Below are positions 35,348 through 43,535 of a stretch of 61,117 nucleotides of DNA, piece after piece (within the stretch, counting starts at the first letter, position 1; each line of letters starts with the position of its first letter). The notes under the pieces were generated by a model. It ran no database searches and was not told the origin of the DNA. It was given only the letters and a program-made list of their open reading frames with translations. The translations under genes and the position numbers were made by a program. The DNA is from Firmicutes bacterium UBA4881 (GTDB taxonomy: Bacteria; Bacillota; DTU065): the NCBI GenBank assembly GCA_002399235.1, contig DHDH01000015.1, forward strand, positions 52,226-113,342. Reading direction: 5' to 3'.

Positions 35348-35387
35348 AAAATAAAATATTAGGTCAAGGCAAGAACCTTGACCTAAT
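35348..35387 (-). terminator. Terminator of the hydrogenase operon
   Basis: A perfect 12-bp stem (35358-35369 with 35376-35387) is followed on the minus strand by a T-rich tail. It lies 6 nt after the hydA stop. Confidence 0.85.
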
Positions 35388-35392
35388 TTCTT

Positions 35393-37141
35393 TTAGTCTT
35401 TGGTTGATGCTACATTTAATTCCTTAGGATAACGTGGTACATACTTCGTGTGTAAAAGCTTATGAGATAATTCTCCTAAAGGTTTACCAAGAAAATTCTT
35501 GTATAACTTTTTGACTTCAGGGTTGTGATGTGCTGTTCGCACACTCTTAACTGCGTCAATAACATAGAGAGATTGTGCTCTTGCTTGAATGTTACTCCGA
35601 TCTTTAGCTGGTTGTCCGCCACCACCTACACAACCACCTGGGCAAGACATAACCTCAATGAAATCATAACTCAAAGAACCGTCTCTAAGACCATCTAGAA
35701 CAATTCTTGCATTACTCAAGCCATTGACTACTGCGCATTTTAGAGTTAGATCGCCAATATTTACCTCAGCTTCTTTGATCCCCTTGAACCCTCTAACCAC
35801 GTTAAAATCAACCTTTTCTGAATCTTTACCAGTAATTAAATAGACTGCTGTACGTAAGGCAGCTTCGGCAACACCACCTGTGGTACCAAAGATAACTGCA
35901 GCTCCACTTGATTCTCCTAACGGGTGATCAAACTCACCATCAGCTAGTCTCATCACCTCAACACTAGCTGTCGAAAGCATACGCAGAAGTTCTCTGGTAG
36001 TAAGAACAGCATCTACATCTTGATAACCATCCCTACCCATCTCTGGTCTCGTCGCCTCGAACTTTTTAGCTGTACAAGGCATTATAGAAACAACAAACAC
36101 ATCTTCTGGTTGCCAACCTTGTTGCTCAGCATAATAGGTCTTAGCTATCGCACCAAACATCTGTTGTGGTGATTTGCAAGAAGATAAATGCGATAACATC
36201 TCAGGGTAGTTTCTTTCTACAAACTTAATCCAGGCTGGCGAACAAGAACTCATTAGTGGTAGTGTTCCCCCGTTTTTTATGCGCTCAACAAGCTCATTGG
36301 CTTCTTCCATAACAGTAACATCAGCTGCAAAGTTAGTATCAAAGATCTTATCAAAGCCCAAGAGTCTTAGTCCAGCAACTATCTTGCCCGTAATATCAGT
36401 ACCTGGTTCTAAGCCTAATTCTTCAGCCATACTAACTCGAACTGCAGGTGCAATTTGAGCTATTACCTTCTTTTTGTTATTAAGAATTGCCGACCAAACA
36501 GTGCGCAAAGCACTTTTTTCTCTTAGGGCCCCTGTGGGACAAGCCAAAACACACTGACCACAAAACACACAATCAGAATCAGCTAGATCTGCATTAAATG
36601 GTGGGAGAACTACACTATCAAGTCCTCGCCCAACAAAGTCAATAGCACCTACACCTTGAATCTCGTCACAGACTCTTACACAGCGACCACACAAAACACA
36701 CTTATTAGGATCTCTCTCAATGGCCACACTAGAAGAATCAATATGATAGCGGTTTTTATTTCCTGTAAAACGTCTTTCACGAATGCCAAAATCCATTGCT
36801 AACTTTTGTAGTTCGCAATCGCCATTCCGTAAACAATATAGACATTCATCGGGATGATTTGCTAACAAAAGTTCAACAATCGACTTCCTTGCTCTTCTAA
36901 CTCTTTCAGAATGGGTATAAACAGCCATACCATCTCTAACCGGAAATGCACAAGAAGGGACTAGGTTTCTTTCTCCTTCAACTTCCACAACACAAATCCG
37001 GCAAGATCCTGAAGGCACAAGATTTTCCATATGGCATAGTGTCGGGATTTTGATGCCATGTGATCTAGCAGCTTCTAGAATGGTTTGGCCTAATTCAGCT
37101 TCTACAGGAAGCCCATTAAATATAACTGTAATTTTTGTCAC
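35393..37141 (-). CDS. hydA: [FeFe] hydrogenase catalytic subunit HydA
   Basis: A 582-residue catalytic subunit of the NAD/ferredoxin bifurcating hydrogenase. GTG start after GGAGGGTTAGGT. An N-terminal [2Fe-2S] ferredoxin fold (about 36-64: CHMENLVPSGSCRIC) is followed by the His-Cys cluster region (HPDECLYCLRNGDC, about 96-109) and two [4Fe-4S] motifs (CVLCGRCVRVCDE about 148-160, CVFCGQCVLACPTGA about 191-205). The H-cluster domain has its three cysteine motifs SSCSPAW (about 298), IMPCTAKKFE (about 353) and SCPGGCVGGGGQP (about 499). The first has Ser where many enzymes have Thr (TSCSPAW). It produces or oxidises H2 in the cytoplasm using NADH plus reduced ferredoxin. It is the last gene of hydCBA. 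Confidence 0.97.
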   Translation of the reverse strand: MTKITVIFNGLPVEAELGQTILEAARSHGIKIPTLCHMENLVPSGSCRICVVEVEGERNLVPSCAFPVRDGMAVYTHSERVRRARKSIVELLLANHPDECLYCLRNGDCELQKLAMDFGIRERRFTGNKNRYHIDSSSVAIERDPNKCVLCGRCVRVCDEIQGVGAIDFVGRGLDSVVLPPFNADLADSDCVFCGQCVLACPTGALREKSALRTVWSAILNNKKKVIAQIAPAVRVSMAEELGLEPGTDITGKIVAGLRLLGFDKIFDTNFAADVTVMEEANELVERIKNGGTLPLMSSCSPAWIKFVERNYPEMLSHLSSCKSPQQMFGAIAKTYYAEQQGWQPEDVFVVSIMPCTAKKFEATRPEMGRDGYQDVDAVLTTRELLRMLSTASVEVMRLADGEFDHPLGESSGAAVIFGTTGGVAEAALRTAVYLITGKDSEKVDFNVVRGFKGIKEAEVNIGDLTLKCAVVNGLSNARIVLDGLRDGSLSYDFIEVMSCPGGCVGGGGQPAKDRSNIQARAQSLYVIDAVKSVRTAHHNPEVKKLYKNFLGKPLGELSHKLLHTKYVPRYPKELNVASTKD

Positions 37142-37153
37142 ACCTAACCCTCC

Positions 37154-39157
37154 TTAGCTAACTGTAATGGCATCAAACGGACAAAATTCAACACAAGCTC
37201 CACAGCGAGCACACTTATCTGGCACAATAAAGTGACTATGGGCACGTTCGCCCACAATGGCTCCTTGTGGGCATTTTTTCGCACAAATGCCACAACCACG
37301 GCAAACCTTAGGATTAATCCTGTAAACAAGTAACCCCCTACATTGTTTAGCTGGACAGCGTTTATCATAAACATGGGCCTCATACTCATTTTTAAAGTAT
37401 TTTAATGTCGAAAGAACTGGATTTGGTGCTGTTTGTCCTAAACCACAAGCAGCTGTATCTTTGATCACATGGGCTAAACGTTCTAATTGATTTATAGATT
37501 GATATCTTTTCTGTAACTCCTCTTCTGAACTATTAGGATTGCTTTTAACAATGTTTTCTAAAACCTCTAATAGCCTTGCTGTTCCTTCGCGACAAGGAAT
37601 GCACTTACCACAAGACTCTTTCTTGGTAAAGTTAAGGAAGAATCGTGCTACATCAACCATACAAGTGTCTTCATCCATTACAACAAGCCCGCCTGAACCC
37701 ATCATAGCTCCAGCTCTTTGCAAAGAATCATAATCAATAGCTGTATCTAATAACTCTACAGGCAAACAACCTCCAGAAGGTCCACCAATTTGCGCTGCTT
37801 TAAACTGTTTATCGTTCTGTAAACCTCCACCTAGTTCAAAGATTATCTCTCTTAAACTGATCCCCATTGGTACTTCAATTAAGCCAGAGTTTTTAGTCTT
37901 ACCTGTTAAGGCAAAAACTTTTGTTCCTGAACTTTTAGGTGTACCTATGCTCTTAAACCAGTTAGCTCCTTTATCAATAATTAAAGCGACATTAGCAAAT
38001 GTCTCTACGTTATTAATATTGGTTGGATAGCCCCACAGTCCAGAATTAGCAGGATATGGTGGTCGTGGACGAGGGATACCGCGTTTACCTTCAATTGAAC
38101 CTATTAAGGCTGTCTCTTCACCACATACAAACGCGCCCGCACCCATTTTTACTTTAAGATGAAAGTTAAAACCACTACCTAGAATGTTATCACCTAAAAT
38201 ACCGTTAGCTTCTAGATTAGCAATGGCTTTCTTCAAGCGAGCAATAGCTAATGGGTACTCAGCTCTTACATAGATATAACCTTCTTCTGCCCCAATAGCA
38301 TAAGCAGCTATAATCATACCCTCAATCACACTATGAGGATCTCCTTCTAAAACACTACGGTCCATAAAAGCTCCTGGGTCACCTTCGTCAGCGTTACAGA
38401 TTAAAAACTTTCTTTTCCCTTCAGCTTTCCTTGTAAATAGCCACTTTTTACCTGTAGGAAAGCCACCCCCGCCTCTGCCTCTTAACCCAGAATCTATTAC
38501 CTCTGTAATAACTTCGTCTGGTTTCATACTAAAAAGAACTTTGGTAAGAGCTTTATAACCTCTTCTCATCACATACTCTTCTAATGATTCTGGATTAATA
38601 ATGCCACAATTACGGAGTACTAAACGTTGCTGTTTCTTCATCATTGGAAAGTCATTAATATAGTGAACTTGGTCTTGTAAGGAATCATCTGAGCTCAAAC
38701 CCATCGGTACAGTACCCAAGAGATAACCCTCGGGAATCGTATCATGCTCAATAAAAACATCGATAATCTCTGCTGCTCTTTCTAAATTAACTTGAGCGAA
38801 AGAAACTCGAGGGAAACCAGGCTTCTTCACATCAACCATTATTTCTTCTGTACATAGACCAAAACAGCCAACCTTTTTCATAACAGTAGGAATCTTTTTC
38901 TTTTCCAACTGTTTAGCCATAAAGTTATAAATCTTATCAGCACCCGCAGCTAAACCGCAAGTTCCCATACCTATATATACATAAGTTAAGTCTGAATCGG
39001 CCCCTTGCAAATACTTAAGCCTATTTTGCTTTACCTTGTGACAGTTTTTATCTTCATGACAAATTGGACCTTCAACAGCACATTTAATTAAATCGGCACA
39101 TGGCGTTTCCTTTGTGTGAGTACACTTCTCACAGCAAGGAGTAAATAGACTGTTCAA
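37154..39157 (-). CDS. hydB: Electron-bifurcating hydrogenase flavoprotein subunit HydB
   Basis: A 667-residue NuoF-like subunit. TTG start after GAAGGAG. The first 45 residues are unusual: a Cys-rich leader (CCEKCTHTKETPC, CAVEGPICHEDKNC) lies ahead of the standard thioredoxin-like [2Fe-2S] domain (GTCGLAAGA, GCFGLCTEEIM, about 60-130). The NADH/FMN domain follows (RGRGGGGFPTGKKW, EEGYIYVRAEYP, GAGAFVCGEETALI), then the NuoF [4Fe-4S] motif (ESCGKCIPCREGT). The C-terminus ends with a 2[4Fe-4S] ferredoxin (CRGCGICAKKCP, CARCGACVEFCP), typical of HydB. It takes electrons from NADH and bifurcates them. It lies 7 bp after hydC and 12 bp before hydA. Confidence 0.96.
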   Translation of the reverse strand: MNSLFTPCCEKCTHTKETPCADLIKCAVEGPICHEDKNCHKVKQNRLKYLQGADSDLTYVYIGMGTCGLAAGADKIYNFMAKQLEKKKIPTVMKKVGCFGLCTEEIMVDVKKPGFPRVSFAQVNLERAAEIIDVFIEHDTIPEGYLLGTVPMGLSSDDSLQDQVHYINDFPMMKKQQRLVLRNCGIINPESLEEYVMRRGYKALTKVLFSMKPDEVITEVIDSGLRGRGGGGFPTGKKWLFTRKAEGKRKFLICNADEGDPGAFMDRSVLEGDPHSVIEGMIIAAYAIGAEEGYIYVRAEYPLAIARLKKAIANLEANGILGDNILGSGFNFHLKVKMGAGAFVCGEETALIGSIEGKRGIPRPRPPYPANSGLWGYPTNINNVETFANVALIIDKGANWFKSIGTPKSSGTKVFALTGKTKNSGLIEVPMGISLREIIFELGGGLQNDKQFKAAQIGGPSGGCLPVELLDTAIDYDSLQRAGAMMGSGGLVVMDEDTCMVDVARFFLNFTKKESCGKCIPCREGTARLLEVLENIVKSNPNSSEEELQKRYQSINQLERLAHVIKDTAACGLGQTAPNPVLSTLKYFKNEYEAHVYDKRCPAKQCRGLLVYRINPKVCRGCGICAKKCPQGAIVGERAHSHFIVPDKCARCGACVEFCPFDAITVS

Positions 39158-39164
39158 TGTTTCT

Positions 39165-39668
39165 TCACTCCTTCATCTCATAATCTCTGAGAAGTTTAAC
39201 AACGTCTTTTGGTTGTAGGCGTCCATGAAACTCCCCACCGATTGTAACGACTGGTGCCATGCTACAAGCCCCTAAACAAGCTACTGTACTAAGGGTAAAA
39301 AGGCTGTTCTTGGTTGTTTCGCCAGCTTTTATACCTAGTTCTGACTCTAAAGCTTGTAATATAAGTCCCCCACCACGAACATGACATGCTGTCCCTGCAC
39401 ATACTTGGATTAAATACTTACCAACTGGGTCAAAGCGAAACTGATTATAGAATGTTGCTACACCGTAAATTTTACCGACAGGAACATTTAAGTACTCACT
39501 AGCTAAATAAAGAATCGATTTGGGCAGATAGCCGTAAAGCCCCTGCGTTTCTTGTAAGATTGGTATCAGGGCTTCTTTTTCACCTGGTGCATACGAACGG
39601 AACAATTTCTGAATCGCTTCATCTTGCTTGGCCAAAGAATCCTTGTTACAACAACAAACTTTACCCAT
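39165..39668 (-). CDS. hydC: Electron-bifurcating hydrogenase subunit HydC
   Basis: A 167-residue NuoE-like subunit with one [2Fe-2S] cluster. The cysteines are in the order C-x4-C (VCAGTACHVRGG) and C-x3-C (TVACLGACSMAP), as in the 24-kDa thioredoxin-like fold. The N-terminus has a short CCCNKDS patch. ATG preceded by AAGGGGGG. It is the first gene of the operon, so the promoter must lie in the 690-bp region upstream. It is normally the subunit that hands electrons between HydB and HydA. Confidence 0.95.
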   Translation of the reverse strand: MGKVCCCNKDSLAKQDEAIQKLFRSYAPGEKEALIPILQETQGLYGYLPKSILYLASEYLNVPVGKIYGVATFYNQFRFDPVGKYLIQVCAGTACHVRGGGLILQALESELGIKAGETTKNSLFTLSTVACLGACSMAPVVTIGGEFHGRLQPKDVVKLLRDYEMKE

Positions 39669-40358
39669 TCCTAACCCCCCTTATGATCTGTTAGTTTATA
39701 TCAACCCCAATATTGAGAGACATGACATACTAGACAGGTCGTAATTTAGAGGATCTATTAGTGAAACGAAAAGCCAGATAGTTGCTGAAAGACTTCTTTT
39801 AGAGCCTAGGAAACTTCAGAAATATGTTGATCGTAAAATGCTATAACTTGTTATCTATGAACAAAATATGTAGGCCTTCAAATTTCTGCGGGATTTCCTT
39901 TCTCTTAAATAAACTAAGCTTTAACATAGATTTGACATTTGTGACTTTTAAGATACGAATGAATATTTTTATGTATGTGTAATTACCATTGAATATTTCT
40001 TCTCTTTGTTTACGCATTTACCTTTATAACTTACTTGTTTTATCGCTAGTGAAAAAATTGAGTTAGGAAAGCTTTTTCCCTTTGACACATGTTGAGTCAG
40101 CATTGTTAAATTTTTGTTAATCTGATACTTCTACAAGTGATTCCCCAAAAACCCATTTTCAGCAAGTTCATAAAGCCACTAGATTAGCTTCTTTCCTCTT
40201 AGGCAAGGGATTTGGCAGTTAATTATAGAAACATGCATTAAACTATGTCTCCTTAAGAGTGTCTAACCCATTACCAAGGGAGAAAAAATTCCGGATAATT
40301 AAACGGCTTAAAACCTACCAGTAACACACATAAAGTGCCAAATAGGAGTAGATAAATT
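39669..40358. promoter_or_regulatory. Long upstream region of hydC and the methyltransferase, with TTGTTAA direct repeat
   Basis: 690 bp with no intact gene. A short open stretch at about 39751-39846 (plus) lacks a start and has no known family. TTGTTAA occurs twice with a 4-bp spacer (40103-40109 and 40114-40120). Rex, the NADH/NAD sensor that controls hydrogenase genes in Clostridia, binds TTGTTAA-N4-TTAACAA, but here the second half is in direct rather than inverted orientation. A TTGACA (40082-40087) with TTAAAT 18 bp later overlaps this repeat and would fire toward the methyltransferase. Confidence 0.4.
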
Positions 40359-41369
40359 ATGGCTAAACAGAAAAAATCTGCTAGGAACAAAACTTTAGAC
40401 ATTAGTATTGAGGAAGGCAAACCTTATTTAGATAGATGCCTTACTTTAGACAAAAATGTCGACATCAATGCTATAGTAAACAAGACGATTATCGGTAATA
40501 CTACTGATGTTTGTAAATTATTACCCCAAAACTTTGTCGACTTGCTGATTGTTGACCCTCCCTATAACTTAAATAAAAGCTTTCATGGTAATGTCTTTTC
40601 TAAAGTTAGCGATTCAGAATATCTTAATTACACCAAGCAATGGTTGGAAGCAGTTATACCTCTATTAAAAGAAAATGCTTCCATTTATGTTTGTTGTGAC
40701 TGGCGCTCAAGTTTAATTATTGGCAACGTATTAATGGACTATTTTCAAGTAAGAAATAGGATTACCTGGCAAAGAGAAAAAGGGCGCGGTGCTAAAGCTA
40801 ATTGGAAAAATGGAATGGAAGATATTTGGTTTGCGACTAAATCTAATTCCTATACATTTAATTTAGATAATGTTAAGATACGCAAACAAGTAATAGCACC
40901 CTACCGAGTAGATGGTACGCCTAAAGACTGGCAAGAAACTGAGGAAGGCAATTTCCGCGATACCTGTCCCTCAAATTTTTGGGAGGATATAACTATTCCT
41001 TTTTGGTCAATGCCAGAAAACACTGCCCATCCTACCCAGAAACCAGAAAAACTACTTGCTAAACTAATTCTCGCTAGTTCTAACGAAGGTGATATCGTCT
41101 TCGATCCTTTTTTAGGTTCTGGTACCACAAGTGTAACGGCTAAAAAGTTAAACAGAAGATATGTAGGTATTGAGCAAAACGAATTATATTGTGTTTGGGC
41201 AGAAAAAAGGCTGGAAATGGCTGAAACCGATAGAGACATTCAAGGCTACACCGATGGTGTTTTTTGGGAAAGAAATACATCCACTTTCCAAACAACTAAA
41301 TCACCTAATGATAAAGTCTCTTTAAATAAGGCAGCTGGTAAACAATTACGCCTGGATATTGAACCTTAA
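40359..41369 (+). CDS. Orphan site-specific DNA methyltransferase (beta class, adenine-N6 or cytosine-N4)
   Basis: A 336-residue protein. The catalytic motif IV DPPYNLNKSF (about residue 67-76) lies in the first third, and the AdoMet-binding motif I DPFLGSGTTSVTA (about 248-260) in the last third. This IV-before-I order defines the beta group (for example CcrM and RsrI-type enzymes). DPPY points to adenine-N6 or, less likely, cytosine-N4. The target-recognition part (about 125-230) contains AHPTQKPEKLL just before motif I, as is usual. No restriction enzyme or specificity gene is nearby, so it is an orphan that may regulate genes or protect against a lost partner. It has a normal ribosome binding site (GGAG) and its own terminator. 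Confidence 0.9.
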   Translation: MAKQKKSARNKTLDISIEEGKPYLDRCLTLDKNVDINAIVNKTIIGNTTDVCKLLPQNFVDLLIVDPPYNLNKSFHGNVFSKVSDSEYLNYTKQWLEAVIPLLKENASIYVCCDWRSSLIIGNVLMDYFQVRNRITWQREKGRGAKANWKNGMEDIWFATKSNSYTFNLDNVKIRKQVIAPYRVDGTPKDWQETEEGNFRDTCPSNFWEDITIPFWSMPENTAHPTQKPEKLLAKLILASSNEGDIVFDPFLGSGTTSVTAKKLNRRYVGIEQNELYCVWAEKRLEMAETDRDIQGYTDGVFWERNTSTFQTTKSPNDKVSLNKAAGKQLRLDIEP

Positions 41370-41395
41370 ATTTTAAGCCAACACACTCTTTGAAA

Positions 41396-41440
41396 TAAAT
41401 TGGAGAGGACTATTAAAGTCCTCTCCAATTTATTTTATTA
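41396..41440 (+). terminator. Terminator of the methyltransferase gene
   Basis: A perfect 16-bp stem (41396-41411 with 41416-41431) with a 4-nt loop is followed by TTTTATT. It is probably bidirectional, serving argS too. Confidence 0.85.
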
Positions 41441-41488
41441 TCGCTTTTATTTTTACATTCTAACTTATACTAAAAGGCAAGGCTAAAC

Positions 41489-43177
41489 TTACATCTTTTC
41501 TGGTGCTTCTATACCTAAAAGATAAAGACTTAACGCGATAACTTGTCTTACACCATCTACTAGCATTAAGCGAGCTTTAGCAACTTCTTCTTCTGCATCT
41601 GCTATGCGATGAGCTTGATAGAACTTATTAAAGTCTCTTGCTAAACCTAAGCTATACCTAGCAACTGTTGATGGCTCATTCCCTTTCGCTGCTTGGGCAA
41701 CTACTTCTGGGAATCTTTCCAAAGAAGCAACTAAAACCTTTTCTTCTTCTTCCTGCAGTAAACTTAGATTAGCGGCTTCAGGTACTCCACCTTTTTGGAG
41801 CAAACTGCAGGCTCTAGCATGAGTGTACTGTACATAAGGACCAGTGTCTCCTTGGAAATTAAGCAGTTCATCCCACTCAAAGTTTATATCTTTGATACGG
41901 TTGTTGCGTAGATCGTTAAACATTACCGCGCCTACGCCAACTGCCCTAGCTACTTCTTCTTTATTGTCTAAATTAGGATTCTTCTCTTCGATGATCGATT
42001 TAGTTAGCTCTATCGCTTTAGCTAAAACATCTTCCAAAAAGATTACATTACCTTGTCTAGTAGAAAGCTTCATGTCACCAAAACGCATCAAGCCAAAAGG
42101 TACATGCTCGCAATTATCTGCCCAATCATAACCAAGCTTTTTTAAGACAGCAAATACCTGTTTAAAATGTAGAGCTTGTTCGCCCCCAACTACATAAAGC
42201 GCTTTAGCAAATTTGTAGGTCTCTTGACGATAAATTGCAGCAGCTAAATCTCTTGTGCCATATAGAGTTGCTCCATCGCTTTTTCTCACCAAAAACGGAG
42301 GCATATCGTCACTAAGTTCTACTATTTCTGCCCCTTCACTTTCTTTCATAAAAGGTTGCAGTTTTTCAATGGCACCAGGAATTTTATCGTTATAGAAGCT
42401 CTCTCCTGTGTAGTGATCAAAGGTAATTCCCATTAATTCATAGACTTCGACCAATGAATCTAAGCTAGTTTTCCGGAACTGTTCCCAGAGCACATAAGCT
42501 TCTTTATCCCCATCTTCTAACCGTTTAAACCATAGTCTAGCTTCATCATCTAGGCTAGGATTTTGGTCAGCCTCTTTATGAAAACGTACATAGAGTTCTA
42601 ATAGATGTCTAATTGAGCCCTTAGAATACGAGCTGGGTTCATCGCCCCAATTTTTATATGCATAAATTACTTTACCAAATTGGGTACCCCAATCGCCAAG
42701 GTGATTAATGCGTTCTACTTTATAACCCATATGTTCCCAGATTCTTGATAAAGAATGACCAATAACAGTGGAACGGAGGTGAGCTACGCTAAATGGTTTG
42801 GCAATGTTAGGTGAAGAGAAATCGATTACCACTGATTTACTTTTACCTTCATCACTCTGTCCATACTTCATAGCTTCTTTTTTGATTTTTGGCAAAAGCT
42901 TGTTTGCTAAATGGCCTTTATCTAGATAAAAGTTTACATACCCATTTACAACTTCGATCCTGTTGAACAGATCATCTTGGGGTATCTTCTCAGCAAGTTC
43001 TTTTGCTATTATAGCTGGTGCTTTCCGCATTTTCTTTGCTAAGGTAAAACAAGGAAATGAATAATCACCTAAGTCTGCACTAGGTGGTACTTCTAAGAGA
43101 TTCTCAATTTCTTTGGCAGGAAGTAACGCTAAAGCGTTTTCTATAGCTTCCACTACACTTTCTTTGGCTATGCCCAT
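41489..43177 (-). CDS. argS: Arginyl-tRNA synthetase
   Basis: A 562-residue class I enzyme from the ATG at 43177 (MGIAKESVVEA). Upstream in-frame TTG and GTG codons are in or next to a hairpin and poorly placed. The N-terminal tRNA D-loop recognition domain is at about 1-110. The signature KPFSVAHLRST replaces HIGH (the Firmicutes form with Ser at the first position). The KMSKS-equivalent is MKLSTRQGN. The C-terminal DALR anticodon-binding domain follows (YVQYTHARACSLL). Length is normal for the bacterial enzyme. It is monocistronic, transcribed from its own promoter at about 43280-43308. There is no T-box leader. Instead a hairpin lies between the ribosome binding site and the start codon. 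Confidence 0.96.
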   Translation of the reverse strand: MGIAKESVVEAIENALALLPAKEIENLLEVPPSADLGDYSFPCFTLAKKMRKAPAIIAKELAEKIPQDDLFNRIEVVNGYVNFYLDKGHLANKLLPKIKKEAMKYGQSDEGKSKSVVIDFSSPNIAKPFSVAHLRSTVIGHSLSRIWEHMGYKVERINHLGDWGTQFGKVIYAYKNWGDEPSSYSKGSIRHLLELYVRFHKEADQNPSLDDEARLWFKRLEDGDKEAYVLWEQFRKTSLDSLVEVYELMGITFDHYTGESFYNDKIPGAIEKLQPFMKESEGAEIVELSDDMPPFLVRKSDGATLYGTRDLAAAIYRQETYKFAKALYVVGGEQALHFKQVFAVLKKLGYDWADNCEHVPFGLMRFGDMKLSTRQGNVIFLEDVLAKAIELTKSIIEEKNPNLDNKEEVARAVGVGAVMFNDLRNNRIKDINFEWDELLNFQGDTGPYVQYTHARACSLLQKGGVPEAANLSLLQEEEEKVLVASLERFPEVVAQAAKGNEPSTVARYSLGLARDFNKFYQAHRIADAEEEVAKARLMLVDGVRQVIALSLYLLGIEAPEKM

Positions 43178-43184
43178 TCTTTGC

Positions 43185-43221
43185 ACAAGCAGAAACAAAT
43201 ACTTCTGCTTGTTTCCTCCCC
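43185..43221 (-). promoter_or_regulatory. Hairpin-bridged ribosome binding site of argS
   Basis: On the minus strand GGGGAGG (43215-43221) is followed by two bases, then a perfect 10-bp stem with 8-nt loop (arms 43203-43212 and 43185-43194), then 7 nt to the ATG. The linear distance is 37 nt, too long for normal initiation. When the hairpin is folded the spacing is 9 nt. The hairpin could set or switch argS translation. Confidence 0.65.
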
Positions 43222-43279
43222 TCTATACTGCTCGCTTTAGCGAGGTGATATTACAAAAAACGTTAAGCTCTTTCTCAAT

Positions 43280-43308
43280 AATATATCATGAGAGCGAAAG
43301 GGGCTCAA
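43280..43308 (-). promoter_or_regulatory. Sigma-A promoter of argS
   Basis: On the minus strand -35 TTGAGC (43303-43308) and -10 TATATT (43280-43285) are 17 bp apart. The leader of about 95 nt contains a second small hairpin (CTCGCTTTAGCGAG, 43231-43244) before the ribosome binding site. Confidence 0.6.
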
Positions 43309-43489
43309 CTAAAACCGTCTTTTCTAATTCAGCTGGCTTTTTAGAATCTTGTTAGCAAAGTCTTTATTTTTAAAATACCTTTCGTTATAAGTAACTGGTT
43401 ATTAATTAAAACGTCTCAGGAAGACATAACCCTTAACAAAGCAGGATATGCTTTCTAGCAATAGAAATAATGATATAACCTAATGATTA

Positions 43490-43535
43490 GGAAGGGGGGA
43501 GCTGCCTGGCTCACGCCAAGAGCAGCGTATTTTAT
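43490..43535 (+). promoter_or_regulatory. Hairpin-bridged ribosome binding site of the membrane/XRE gene
   Basis: GGAAGGGGGGA (43490-43500) is immediately followed by a hairpin, 43501-43526 (GCTGC/GCAGC base, TGGC/GCCA inner stem), and then 9 nt to the ATG at 43536. The layout is the same as for argS 300 bp away on the other strand, with the same 9-nt effective spacing. Confidence 0.65.

Noticed and set aside
40103..40120. Rex operator controlling hydCBA
   Set aside because: The two TTGTTAA half-sites are direct, not inverted, and lie 435 bp from hydC; kept only as a weak regulatory note.
43178..43330. T-box leader upstream of argS
   Set aside because: The conserved T-box bulge and terminator/antiterminator pair are absent; only a short structured leader is visible.
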